This document shows positions 11,596 to 21,870 of a DNA stretch of 64,000 nt, piece by piece. Where the stretch lies: NCBI GenBank assembly GCA_025024175.1, contig QCXZ01000003.1, positions 58,732,023 to 58,796,022 on the forward strand, given 5' to 3'. The position numbers and the translations under genes were made by a program. This DNA is from Rhyzopertha dominica (lineage: Eukaryota > Arthropoda > Insecta > Coleoptera > Bostrichidae). Every line of letters begins with the position of its first letter. Position 1 is the first letter of the stretch. The notes beneath the pieces are model-generated. The model was not told the DNA's origin and did not search any database. It saw nothing but the letters and a program-made list of their open reading frames with translations.

Positions 11596-12792
11596 GGGTC
11601 GTCCCACACATTAAAATTTGATAGTTTTAACCTATGCCTCTTATTGCTTACGTCATGAATACTAGTGCTACGCATCTATTTTGATTTTAGATTAATTCAA
11701 CTCGTAACAAACGGGGGTAGAAAAATTACCCTGTTTCAAACATTTTCTTAAATCCGCCAACAACTACGCAAAAGGTTCCTAATTTCCGTCATGCGCACTG
11801 TTACAGCTCCCTAGGTAACTAGGTGCTCACTGTTGTCAGTTTTATAAATAACCAGAGAAATACAAATAATGCAATGGGAGTGAGAGAGAGGGACGAAGGT
11901 ATAAACCGTCAACGTCAATATTATAATGTAAACATATGAATAACCTGTAACTGTTTANCAAAACACTTCTTAAGGTAAGCCATTCTTACATTTTAAAAAC
12001 CAACAGATTACCCAAATACTTCGACAACATCTTGCTCCACCATTTAATCTGACAAATACGAAACTCAAAAGTTTGACCAAACTATGCAAACAAAAACGCG
12101 TGGCTAGAGTTAGGTTAGGGTTATTACGTTGCACATGGGACACATGCAGCACGTGCGAACGTGCGGTGTTGTCGGTGGTACTTTACCGTTTTCTTCCTAA
12201 CGACGGCAAGAGACAGTCCTGGCAGTTTCAAAATTTATCATATCGTTCTCATACGTAAGTATACAAACTTTAAACATTATCAAGCGACAATCGTCGTTTA
12301 ATTCCTCATAATAAAAACATTGGTTCAAAAGCAGGTTCGATGGTTAAAGTGCTTTCGTGTTTCAACAAAAGGCCAGTGAATGCGCTTATTATATTGAACA
12401 GTTCATTATAGAATAAACTGACTGAAGGATGATTTAAGTTATTTTCACATATACGCCTTAAGTTGACCTAGGTATCAATGTCACAATGCCAGTTTACGAG
12501 TACTTTCCTCACGGTATCGCGAAAATTTGCCCACATTGGCAACGCGATGCAGCTCAAAAAATGTAAACAAATATTACTTGCAATGCTGCTAAAGCACTGG
12601 CTATTATTGGCGTTTCTCGTTTTCGTCACCTTGAGAACCTTTTACGTCATCTCCGTGGCGGAATATCGAGGTATTTGAAACGGATATTGAAAATCCATAC
12701 TTTCACATTTTTTTCTCGGTAAACAAGAACCTGAAAAAATCGCAAAAAATGTAAAATGTAAATGTAAAATAAAAAAAAATGTGGGACGACCC
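11596..12792. mobile_element. Putative non-autonomous DNA element with 13-bp inverted ends
   Basis: GGGTCGTCCCACA at 11596-11608 is exactly inverted at 12780-12792 (TGTGGGACGACCC), giving a 1197-bp unit. No transposase motif is visible inside; frames of 60-66 codons at 12073 and 12478 have no known domain. The flanks do not show an obvious target-site duplication, so the superfamily cannot be named. The interior has a GC-richer patch around 12070-12210 and an internal AT-rich run before the right end. Confidence 0.45.
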
Positions 12793-14755
12793 CATTCTTC
12801 CAAAGATCAGCAAGGTCAGTGTATCGTGATCAAACGTCAACGAAAATGGTAAGTTAACTTAATAAATATAATAATGCCACAACTGAAGTTTTTTATTTCA
12901 ATACACCGCTAATGTTAGTGTTACTCAAAGCACATGAGTAATCGCGATAATTCACTATACTTTACCAGTTCAAAGGAAATTCGATTATCCATATCATTCA
13001 TCCGCGTATCTTAAGATTTAATTATCGACCCAAACCTCATCCCTTATCGGGAGCCGTGTATACGTAACGCTAGAACGTACTGTGAGGATGTGTCAACCGA
13101 CAAGATGAATTGTGCTCAGCTGACGCTAGGGGATTATAAGATTTTTTATTGCGTCCTTGCGAAAGATAAGCCTCCGAGCAATTAATTATTCAGGGATTGC
13201 TGTGTATAACATCACACTTCGTTAGCCGGGAACGTAAATACACGTCAGTACCACCGAAACAAAACAGGGGCGCTAAAACGACCGTAATTTGCAAAGGAGA
13301 ATTTGCACTTGGTGCCCTAAAGACATCGCTACGGTACACGGTGCGCGTAAACAGAAAATATGTCGATACTACCCCAAACTTAAAGTGAGAATAAAATAAA
13401 GAGAACATATGCTGCGTAAAATTTCTTATATATCAATCCTCATTTCTAAGAAATCAAAAGATGAGAAGGTTTCTCTTCATTTACGAGAAATGGATAAAAA
13501 TAATCGGATCCTGCAAATATTCAAGTATAATGCAAAGTAATTAGAGAATGTACAGTTAGATTCCGTGTAAAGCAATTCATTTCCTTCATTTTTGTTCCAT
13601 TAAATCATGAATTGCGGACTGTGATCACATTAGAATAAAAGATGCGGCATAATCGGTTATCACCGAAGAAATGAGCAAAAGGTACAGACAGTAGACGTTA
13701 CTTACAAACTGTACCAGATCACACTGCCATGGAAAGATCATGGTGCCAGTAAACTGGAAAATTTATATTATCTTAGAAATTTGCCAAATATGTTATCTCT
13801 TCAGGCTTTAACACTGTTCCTGCTAGTTATTGCTATCACAACGGCTTTTAATTTCGTGAAAATTTGAAATGCATAACGTTTTTTGTACTTTTGCCCGATC
13901 CGTCGTAATAGTCCACTATAATATTTATTAACACTTTTAAATTTTATAGACTTTGTACAACTGCAAAAGCTTTTAACGTCCGAATTTATCTAAAATGCAG
14001 CGTCCAAATTCACATTTCTATTTGCTCTCCTACCCCCTCTTGTCACCTAAGCCTTTGAGAAAAAAGGTGGCCATTGTATAAACTAATGGTTAAAAATAAC
14101 AGTATTCATTTCAGTCTTATAGAATAGGCTATTCAATTAATATGTCATTAAATATACATTGCGGAACAATAACGTTTTTCACCTAGATAATCTAATTTAA
14201 ATTATGAATCTTCTAAATATTTCAAGTCCGAAGTAAAATAAGCTAAAGCAGGATGTACAGAAGAAGAAAATAACAATACTTGAAAAATAAAAAAGCAGCA
14301 ATTAAAATATTATACCCTTCTGTAAGAGATACGGGGTAATTCAGATTCTTTATTTTGACAGAAAAAAAAGTATAAAAAAGCATATAGATATTTATAAATG
14401 CCACAAAAAACTGTATTAAATGATGTACTTAAACTAACTGTGTGATAACGTATGTCAATTTTGATAATCATCTGTTTTTTCTTTATAAAATACCCATGTA
14501 TTTTCTCCTGTTTTTAAGTAACAGTTATATCTTTATTCAGCTACGAATATGCAAATAAAATAAGCACTATTTAAAAATATCCATAAAAATAATAAAACAT
14601 GATCAAGACAAAAATAATATATATTCAATTTGTGCAACAATATATTTCTATTTAAAAATTAAAAAATATAAAATAATCTATTCGGACAAACTCGTATTCA
14701 GGTTAGGAATGAAGAATATAGTACAACTTGTATATTCTATATTCCTGCGCTGAAG
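12793..14755. other. Mostly anonymous, with a GC-richer patch at 13050-13390
   Basis: The patch at 13050-13390 is open on both strands (63 codons plus, 72 minus) but shows no domain; it resembles the other islands. The rest is AT-rich with no supportable feature. Confidence 0.35.
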
Positions 14756-14890
14756 ATGTCGCTAAAAGGAGCGGGCGAATTGTCAACACTTTTTCCGAAA
14801 CAGACGCGGTCTAACCCAAAAAGAAGAATATTTCAAGGAGACTCTAGCTGCGAAAGCTTACATTCCCAATCAATTATGTATTCAAAGTGA
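14756..14890 (+). CDS. Short open frame of 44 codons, unknown, doubtful
   Basis: ATG at 14756 opens a 44-codon frame that begins MSLKGAGELSTLFPKQ and ends with TGA at 14888-14890. Composition is richer than the flanks, and the frame contains a basic NPKRR patch. No family is recognised, and there is no signal peptide or membrane segment. It may be a chance frame in a conserved non-coding block. Included because it is the only small frame in this part with protein-like composition. Confidence 0.15.
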   Translation: MSLKGAGELSTLFPKQTRSNPKRRIFQGDSSCESLHSQSIMYSK

Positions 14891-15734
14891 CTCCGGTTCA
14901 CCCTTGAGTGCACACTATGAGGAGAAATGCGACATTCTGCACGAATTCTGTTTTGGAGATCTTCAATACTAAATACAAGTGTACTGTAAAAAAGTATATT
15001 TATATGTGAAAATATATCTTATATATATCTTAATTGTTATACAACTGCTAAAAATAACGCGCGCACAAATGTCCGTTTCTTGTTTTAAAGTCAATATAGT
15101 AAACATACCGATCTTTGTTGTGGAAAGACATTGTGAAGACCCCAAACAGAATGTTAAACATGCGTTAATCGTTAAACTTGTATGTGGAGCCGTTTTTGTT
15201 TCGCTTGATTTCGTTATACCGTTTTGTCTTTTATTAAAGTAAAAACATTTTGCTGGTAGACAGTATTGGAGCAACTCGCAGCACACGCAAGAGGACAAGA
15301 CACCTAGCACTGAAACAGGGTTGTCAGAACTTGTAATGCAATAACGCAAATGCAATAGAAGAGCACGGCAAAAGGTAATAAATCTCATCAGAAAGTAATA
15401 GCTATATATTTTAGCTACTGTCGTTAGAGCAAGGTGCACAAAGCCACTATTAATTAAGATCTTTATTTTTCCTGCAATCCAAGATTTTAAACTTAAAATA
15501 AACCACTCGATAAAGATAAAACAAATAAAAAAATGAAAACGATAACGAACATGGTGTACCTACGTGACTAGGTAAGATTAGCATGAGTACAGTATGCAGT
15601 CTACACTGTAAACTGTAGGTAAGGTACGATTAAATGAATTTCATATAAACGCTAATAGAGGTATAACAGTGAACTCTATACAGTAGCGTTACATTTTGTA
15701 AACTTTGATGATGGAATTTGTGTAGGACCTTATT
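14891..15734. other. No gene recognised
   Basis: Overlapping frames of 156 codons (minus, 14969-15439) and 87 codons (plus, 14979-15242) occupy the same bases. The long minus frame has a Cys/Ile/Thr-rich translation with no domain. I do not call either as a gene. Confidence 0.35.
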
Positions 15735-15830
15735 GTTGCAGTGATAGCACGTTTGATAAGTAATCAAAAAGTCCCGAGTTCAAATCCAAATCAGTGCTAG
15801 CAATATTTTTTCATAAATATATATACTTAT
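15735..15830 (+). repeat. Decayed tRNA-derived SINE copy
   Basis: GTGATAGCACGTTTGATAAG is followed by CCCGAGTTCAAATCC (B-box-like) and then by AATATTTTTTCATAAATATA, echoing the layout of the 2.9-, 32.5- and 52.5-kb copies. It is more diverged than the others. Confidence 0.4.
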
Positions 15831-16525
15831 GATGTTTGTGGTATCTTTAAAAACGTAACAGAATTTTACTTGAAGGGTAATGAGGTAACAGATCACGTTA
15901 AAAACTATAATAATAGCATTGGCAACCCTGCGTCGAAGTGAATAATTGTAGCGTGAGAGAGAGAGAGATAGGAATAGTTCTCGGTTATGTGACAATTATT
16001 ATTTCATATTTATTTCATCAAAGCAATCAATTAAACTGAAAAAAATATTCGATTAGGTCTTCAACGTATTCTGGCGGTCATAAGCGGGTTTGTTTACCCC
16101 GTCATTTTCTGTTCAAGATAAGGCTAAAGGAAAAAGTCTATCGGTATAAGATCTGGAGATATAGCAAGCACTTCATTAATTCATAACGATTTCCGACCCA
16201 CCTACCGGGGTAAACTGCATTTATCTCATATGTAAGCGGGTCCCATTCTGTTGTAATATCATGCTACGCCTAATGTTCAAAGGCACCTCTTCTAGATAAT
16301 CCGATAGTTCACACCTATCGCAAAAATTCTAGATGGACTGCCCTGGACCTAGAATGTGACCATTAAGAACCTCCAAAACGCAGGATGTATTTATGTAATA
16401 TTAAGGTAGATAAATAATTTCATTTCTTACTTTCTTTTGAAAAAGAAATATTAAAACCGACCCTGAACAATAATTTCACCTGCCAGATCTTCCATCTTTT
16501 CATCAGTATATGCAACGCAGGGATC
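15831..16525. other. No gene recognised
   Basis: AT-rich text with a short GAGAGA run near 15955. No supportable feature. Confidence 0.4.
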
Positions 16526-16529
16526 CTGT

Positions 16530-17050
16530 CATCCTGTCTGACCTCCCTCCCAAAATTCGATCTTCCCGACAGTCAAATTGGCTTTATACTCGTACCCCCA
16601 GCTCGCTTCTCTGGCGGATACGTGTCACATCAGGTTACACGAACGTACACAAATTATATGAAGTGTGAAATGTAATCACACCGTCTGCGTATGAGTGCCG
16701 AATGGCAGACGATGGTTTCAATAAGGTTTCTTGTCGCAGCGCCATTGTGACCGCAGATATGAGGCGACAGTTCGCTCTGGGCGTGAATGTGAAATGGAAC
16801 GAACTTAATATACATTGCGCTCTATAGCGAGTACATGCTGCATGTAGTGACGCCGCGAATATTCACGAGGAGACGTAAACATTTTTAAACGATGTGAACT
16901 GCATTAAAATTGCCGCTCGAAACGGAATGGGGCAGGTTTACTCGTATTTCCCTCTCGTGTCGGGAGCTAACGCACGGACGGACGTAATATTCAAAATCGG
17001 AATAAAGGGTTGAGCCATTTTCAAGTTTCCGCTGTTAAGGCAGCCGGCAA
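16530..17050. promoter_or_regulatory. GC-richer island, possible regulatory element
   Basis: About 500 bp of higher GC, with stops in every frame at exon scale and no domain. Inferred conserved non-coding element. Confidence 0.3.
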
Positions 17051-17379
17051 GCTAAAACTTAGCAATGTATAGAAAGTAGGTACCCATTCCTTTAAATTTG
17101 GTTACATTTTTTCTTAACTAGCACAATGCGAGGCACAATGGAAGTTGACACTATGATGGGTCGATTACATACAAATTAAATCTATGTAAGTGGCGCCCAA
17201 CGTATAGGGCCTTGCCTGGTTCAATTAGGTGTTTTCCATTAATCGCAGTAATCCACGTAACACATTACTATTACCTTAATATCTCATGAACTACTCAAAT
17301 AACGTATCGTTGTTGTTTTACCCCAAGAAATGATTGACAAGTCTCAAAATTCAAACGAATTTGGCGGATCGCAATACGC

Positions 17380-17460
17380 TTGATAAATGGTCGAAGCGCT
17401 TGTTGACGTCACAGCTCGTATCACGTGACCCGCCCGACATGCATCAAAACGCGCTGATTT
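17380..17460. promoter_or_regulatory. Promoter-like cluster: CRE and TCACGTGA E-box
   Basis: Within 25 bp there are two perfect palindromes, TGACGTCA at 17404-17411 and TCACGTGA at 17421-17428, the latter being the class bound by bHLH-zip factors such as MITF/TFEB. It lies directly beside the Penelope-like terminus and could belong to it or to a host transcript. Confidence 0.35.
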
Positions 17461-17499
17461 CTTCGTTTCTGTTTGTTTGTTTGGCAAGTGTATAATTTN

Positions 17500-17745
17500 T
17501 ATTAGGTGTAGTCTTCTTAAGGCTTTCACGACCGGCGTTGGATCTGGTGATGATTTCTTCCGGGCTGTTATGTCGTGGTCCAAGGTGTCCCTCTTTCTTC
17601 TAATGCGTTTCGCTGCTCTTCGCTGGCAGCATCTTCAGCGATGTTCAGGTTTAGCTGGTGTAATCTGAACTGAGAAGAAAGAGGGACACCTTGGACCACG
17701 GCATAACAGCCTGGAAGAAGTCATCACCAGATTGTGTTAGGTGTG
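17500..17745. mobile_element. Palindromic Penelope-like element terminus
   Basis: Arm 1 (17541-17602) and arm 2 (17673-17733) are near-perfect inverted copies of about 60 bp, containing for example AAGAAAGAGGGACACCTTGG. Read on minus, the text runs from CTGAAGATGCTGCCAGCGA through the arm to CGGTCGTGAAAGCCTTAAG, a layout I associate with the 3' ends of Penelope-like retroelements in insects and vertebrates. No RT or GIY-YIG motif accompanies it. The family name rests on memory of that terminal text. Confidence 0.45.
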
Positions 17746-18655
17746 TTATCGGTGTATGTATGGAGCGCGCTAGGAAATAAGTCGCACCTTAAGAATGTAA
17801 CATCGTCCACAATTTGAACGGAGCGAACTCCATGGGTGGGAGGAGACAAAAATTTATTCGCTACGCTGCCATGAAATTGCGGCCATGAATAAGGAATAGA
17901 TCAAGGTTGAAAACATAGGGCTGTTCGAGACTAGAATGAAATGACGGAGAAGACATACATGCCAATTAAGTATTCATAGAACGTAAATCAACATACAACA
18001 GATCAACACTCGAGAAAGTATATCGAAAGTGTCAATGAGCATTTTGGATTATTAAAAAACTACAGTAGCAAGTCCAACAACTGACGAGCTCAAAAACAAC
18101 ATTTAATGCCATACTGGTGTGAAACGAACCTAATAAATTTGCATCAATGATCTACATTCTAGATTAATTCTGCATAATTTGTACTTCTAATTATACAAAA
18201 TTTAAGTGCAAAAAAACATTTTATCTCTTCTAGCTTTGGGGATAATTGATTTTCATCCAATCTAAATTGATAATTTTATATTTTTTGATGGCTTACGACC
18301 TTACAGCACAACTTACAATACAATGGGTAATTCTTAAGATAAATTACATATCTTTCTTATCTAATAACGATCTGACATTCAACTAAATAAGAAAACTCAT
18401 CTACATGAACCTTTTATTTATTTAAGTCTAGACTGATTCAGTATTTAGTAACCATCTCCCCCTAGCTAGCGCCTTTTTCTCTTTTCTTATCCTTCTACAA
18501 AGCTACTGAAACGTGCTAAGAAAAATTACAAATTTACGCGCCCTTTCAAAAATATATTTGTTGTCCATGTTTGCATTAGATGGAAATTTAATGAAAATGT
18601 GTGACTGTCAAATTTAAATTCAAATCATAGCGAGTGAGAAAGTCAATATCGATGA
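17746..18655. other. No gene recognised
   Basis: AT-rich sequence without a supportable frame, repeat or motif. Confidence 0.4.
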
Positions 18656-18659
18656 AAAA

Positions 18660-18775
18660 CTTTTGCTTTGACCGGGAATCGAACCCGTACCCCGTATGCT
18701 GTTCACAAAACCCCAAAAGTCCCGATTTGATTCACGGTCAAAGTGCTTTATTAGCCATCTAACACTATGCTCTGG
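18660..18775 (-). repeat. tRNA-derived SINE copy with tRNA-length closed head
   Basis: Read on minus, GGGTTCGATTCCCGGTCAAA gives a strong B-box and T-arm. CTTTGACCG at 18666-18674 is exactly inverted at 18735-18743, closing a 78-nt unit, the length of a tRNA. The AT-rich SINE body is weak here. No clear anticodon arm forms, so I call a SINE head and not a tRNA gene. A 104-codon minus frame through it (18620-18934) is a shadow. Confidence 0.5.
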
Positions 18776-19645
18776 GTTTTGAGTAACTACTTCTTTCAAT
18801 AAAAAAGTGCCTCTGTGCTCCCAAAAACTTAAAAACCAAATTGGCATGTCGACAACATCATCCCATTTGTAAATGTATGGTCCAATGTTACACAAAATAG
18901 GCATAAATAGATCACATACACAGTGTACTTCCATAATGCAGACACAAATAATGCTCGTTAGTCAACTNAGTCAGTTATTTACAGCTACAGAATAAAAATA
19001 CTGGAATGGTATATGCATGATAACAGTGATTGGAAAACAAAGGCAAGAAGTGTTAACAATATTTTTTAATTGCATATCTAACATGAAACAGTAAATATTG
19101 TTTATTTTATAATGATTGTAAGAAAAGTAAATATTCTCATCCAAAAATTGACCGGCAAACATACAACAACTCTGTGTAGAAGCGTCCACATTATTTAAAT
19201 ATTTATTATTAAACCACTGTTTAAAACACTATGCACTAAAGGGTACTTGCATGCTATAACTTGACATTAATATGTCAAAAGTATGGAATAACAGGATTAT
19301 TTATGTAAATATGAACTTTAAACCAAAATGTCATTAACAAATGCTCTTTTGCTAATTACTTCGCTTACTTGTTGTTTTGTATGTCAACGCATTTCCATAG
19401 CAGCATATTAAATTTGTGTTTTATTCTTTTAATGACAATCAAGCCATTAATGCGGATTTGTATTCCTTTTTTATACTTGAAATGGACCTAGTGTTCATTT
19501 TATATGATTTGATTACAGATTTTTTGGGAAAAATCGTGTTTTCACATAAACGACAAAACGCATTATCAAAGCATGTTTTTATACATTTGATGATAATTTG
19601 AGTAATACTTTATTCACTTAAATAAATCTTCACATCAAATTAAAT
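18776..19645. other. No gene recognised
   Basis: AT-rich sequence; one ambiguous base at 18968. Frames of 61-72 codons have no domain. Confidence 0.4.
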
Positions 19646-19649
19646 GTTC

Positions 19650-19870
19650 AAACTGAAAACCTCCTCCAGCTTGGCAATATGGCGGTATTTCCAGAATTTC
19701 GGGTGTCATTCTGGTTTCCATCGCTTGCAAATTTATTTTTTCTTTGTACGCTTCACTTTTTAAATGAGCCCTGTTGGAAAATATTCACAGGATTTAAATC
19801 AGGCGACGTAGCAGGGCATTTAGTACTTCCCCGATGTCCTATCAACAGACCTGGGAGTGTGTGCAATCGT
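19650..19870 (-). pseudogene. mariner/IS630-type transposase C-terminal relic
   Basis: On the minus strand LPGLLIGHRGSTKCPATSPD is followed by LNPVNIFQQGSFKK. This matches the 'FPxxWIGRxGPxxWPxRSPDLTPLDFFLWGxLK' block of a family of insect mariner-like transposases that carries the third catalytic acidic residue. Only this block and a short degenerate tail remain; the earlier catalytic blocks are absent. Confidence 0.5.
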
Positions 19871-20039
19871 CCTCTGCCCTGTTTCTTTACAGGTTAAAAT
19901 TTTCTTAAGTTTTACAGCATATAAGCGTACCAAGTGCAATATTTTTTACTTATTCAATCATACCTACATATATGCTTACATTTAGCCACTTATTAGGAGG
20001 CGTTTGTGAAAAATACATTTCGTAGTGCAACTGGTCAAA

Positions 20040-20640
20040 CAGATTATTGCTGATTCTAAATCGATTATCATTCTGATATGAATGCGGAAGTGTTTGAAAA
20101 TTGGTTCAAAAGCATTTTTGCCCAAATTGTCACCAAACAGCGTCATAGTAATGGATAACGCTGTAGTTACAATTCGGAGCAACTGGATAAAATTCCAAAT
20201 ACAATTAATAAGGCAACCATTCAAGAGTTTTTAATAAAAGAAGATTTAATATATTTCGAGAGGACTACACAAAAAAACCAATTGTTGGAAGTGTTTGGCA
20301 CAAAAAAAATTCGAAGGAATTTAAAATTGACATTCTCGCTTCTGAATATAAACACACCATTCTACGATTACCCCCATATCATTGCATTTTCAACCCGATT
20401 GAAATGATATGGGGGCAGTTGAAAGAAAGAATTCGACGAGGGAACACCGGTGGAAAATGTAGCAATGAAATGCTGCTAAAAATTAGATACGAAGCTGAAA
20501 TAGCAAGTGTCGATGCATGGAGAAATTCAGTGCGGCACGTACTGGACATTGAAAATCGGTACAGAGCGAATCATGTACAAGAATTTAAACCCAATAAAGT
20601 ATCACATAAAAATGGATCGCGGGTCGCGAGTTAGCATCAG
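20040..20640 (+). pseudogene. DDE transposase relic (IS630/Tc1-type, DDE_3-like)
   Basis: DYHSDMNAEVFENWFKSIF matches the 'HDMNxxxFExWFxxxLP' block. Shifted frames then give VMDNAVV for VMDNAPYH (second catalytic Asp), a degraded linker (TTQKNQLLEVFGTKKIRR), and finally TILRLPPYHCIFNPIEMIWG followed by QLKERIRRGN, the block with the third catalytic Glu (NPIE). The tail AWRNSVRHVLDIENRY matches the 'WRNCVRHVxxxExxY' end. At least two frameshifts and a stop after SNG show inactivation. It is distinct from the mariner relics. The middle of the protein is recognisable throughout, so the copy is old but nearly complete from the first block on. Confidence 0.75.
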
Positions 20641-20811
20641 GTCTGCATTAAATAAAATTTGTTATAAAAGCTTCTGTGTTTTATTGATTGCTAAATTATC
20701 ACAACTAACAAATTTCAAAAATTTATAGTGGAAAAGTTAACATTTTAGCCAACAAGATTTTTTTTGAATACGGCCCATTTAGGAACTTTGGAGCGTGCCA
20801 CTAATCCCAAT

Positions 20812-20901
20812 AGTTTAGGACGGCCGACCATAAAGGTTGTAAAAACCCTCATTTACAATAGAATAGTTTACGACGGCCGACCATCAAACTGTAAAACCCT
20901 C
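20812..20901 (+). repeat. Short direct repeat around ACGGCCGACCAT
   Basis: AGTTTAGGACGGCCGACCAT at 20812 is repeated as AGTTTACGACGGCCGACCAT at 20865, both followed by about ten variable bases and TGTAAAAACCCTC / TGTAAAACCCTC. The period is 53 bp with two units. Confidence 0.6.
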
Positions 20902-21305
20902 TGCATAAGTCAGTCTCATAGATCGTTGCTTGATACTTTACCTGCAGAACCTGCTTTGCTAACACTTTTTGTCATTTATTCAAAAACAGTATTTCTCAGA
21001 AAAATTTTCTTATCCAACCGTACAAAGTAAACAACAGATCATTTAAAGGGTAAAATAAACAGTACAAATCCGAAAACTTGCTTGGTTACCTTTTAGGAAA
21101 AAATACGGTTACATGATAATGCGATGACATAAAAACAAAAAGTAGGCTAAGAAATGAAAAGTAATTAGCACAAAAACTTGTTAAGGCCATTGTGGTCATA
21201 TTTATGTGAATAAACCGGTTATTTCATACGAATGTCGACTAATCCTGTATCTATAAGTATTGGACAAAATTTAAATTATCATGCCACAATCCGCATAATA
21301 TAAAA
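20902..21305. other. No gene recognised
   Basis: AT-rich sequence with no supportable feature. Confidence 0.4.
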
Positions 21306-21309
21306 AAAT

Positions 21310-21870
21310 CAGGCAACGACAACTAACTTGAGCCTGAGGTAACAAAAAATTCTAGGCGTCAATTTTTTACCAAGATCCACAAAAATCTGCATTTTGCACG
21401 AAGATAAACAGAAACAACCATATAAACCCATTCCAAACGTGCCCCGCCATGAAAGACCATTTCGTCGTCTCCAAAAATAGCGTTTAATACATCGGAGGGA
21501 CGCGAGTAACACATGTCGGCCGTATATAAACTCCTACACACCTAATCCCGTGCACTGTAACTAATTTTTCATCGTGTGCCTAATCGATAAGTAATTTATA
21601 TGGCGCGTGCGAAAAGAAAAGATGTTGGGATGCGTGTTTACCGTGAGATAAAGAAAAGGAATTAGGTATCGGGGAGGATTGATAGAGTTTTTAGATAAGC
21701 ACCGAGCGCGAGGGACTAGGATGAATTCCGTTAGAAACGAAAACCGACGAGCCGCGTCGATAATCAATCATCTGGGAAATCTAATGAGTTGGCGCGATTG
21801 GAAAATAATGGCGAAGAGGGAAACTTACGATTAAAGGGAGCCCACCCTCCGATGAAAGCGTTGTTTGGAA
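21310..21870. promoter_or_regulatory. GC-richer island, possible regulatory element
   Basis: Raised GC for about 550 bp. Overlapping minus frames of 60-68 codons show no domain. The text TAATCAATCATCTGG near 21760 holds Hox/Pbx-like ATCAATCA. Inferred conserved non-coding element. Confidence 0.3.

Noticed and set aside
14969..15439. 156-codon minus frame
   Set aside because: No domain, AT-rich codons, and overlapped by a plus frame; likely chance.
18620..18934. 104-codon minus frame
   Set aside because: It runs through the tRNA-derived SINE copy, so the reading is a shadow of the repeat.
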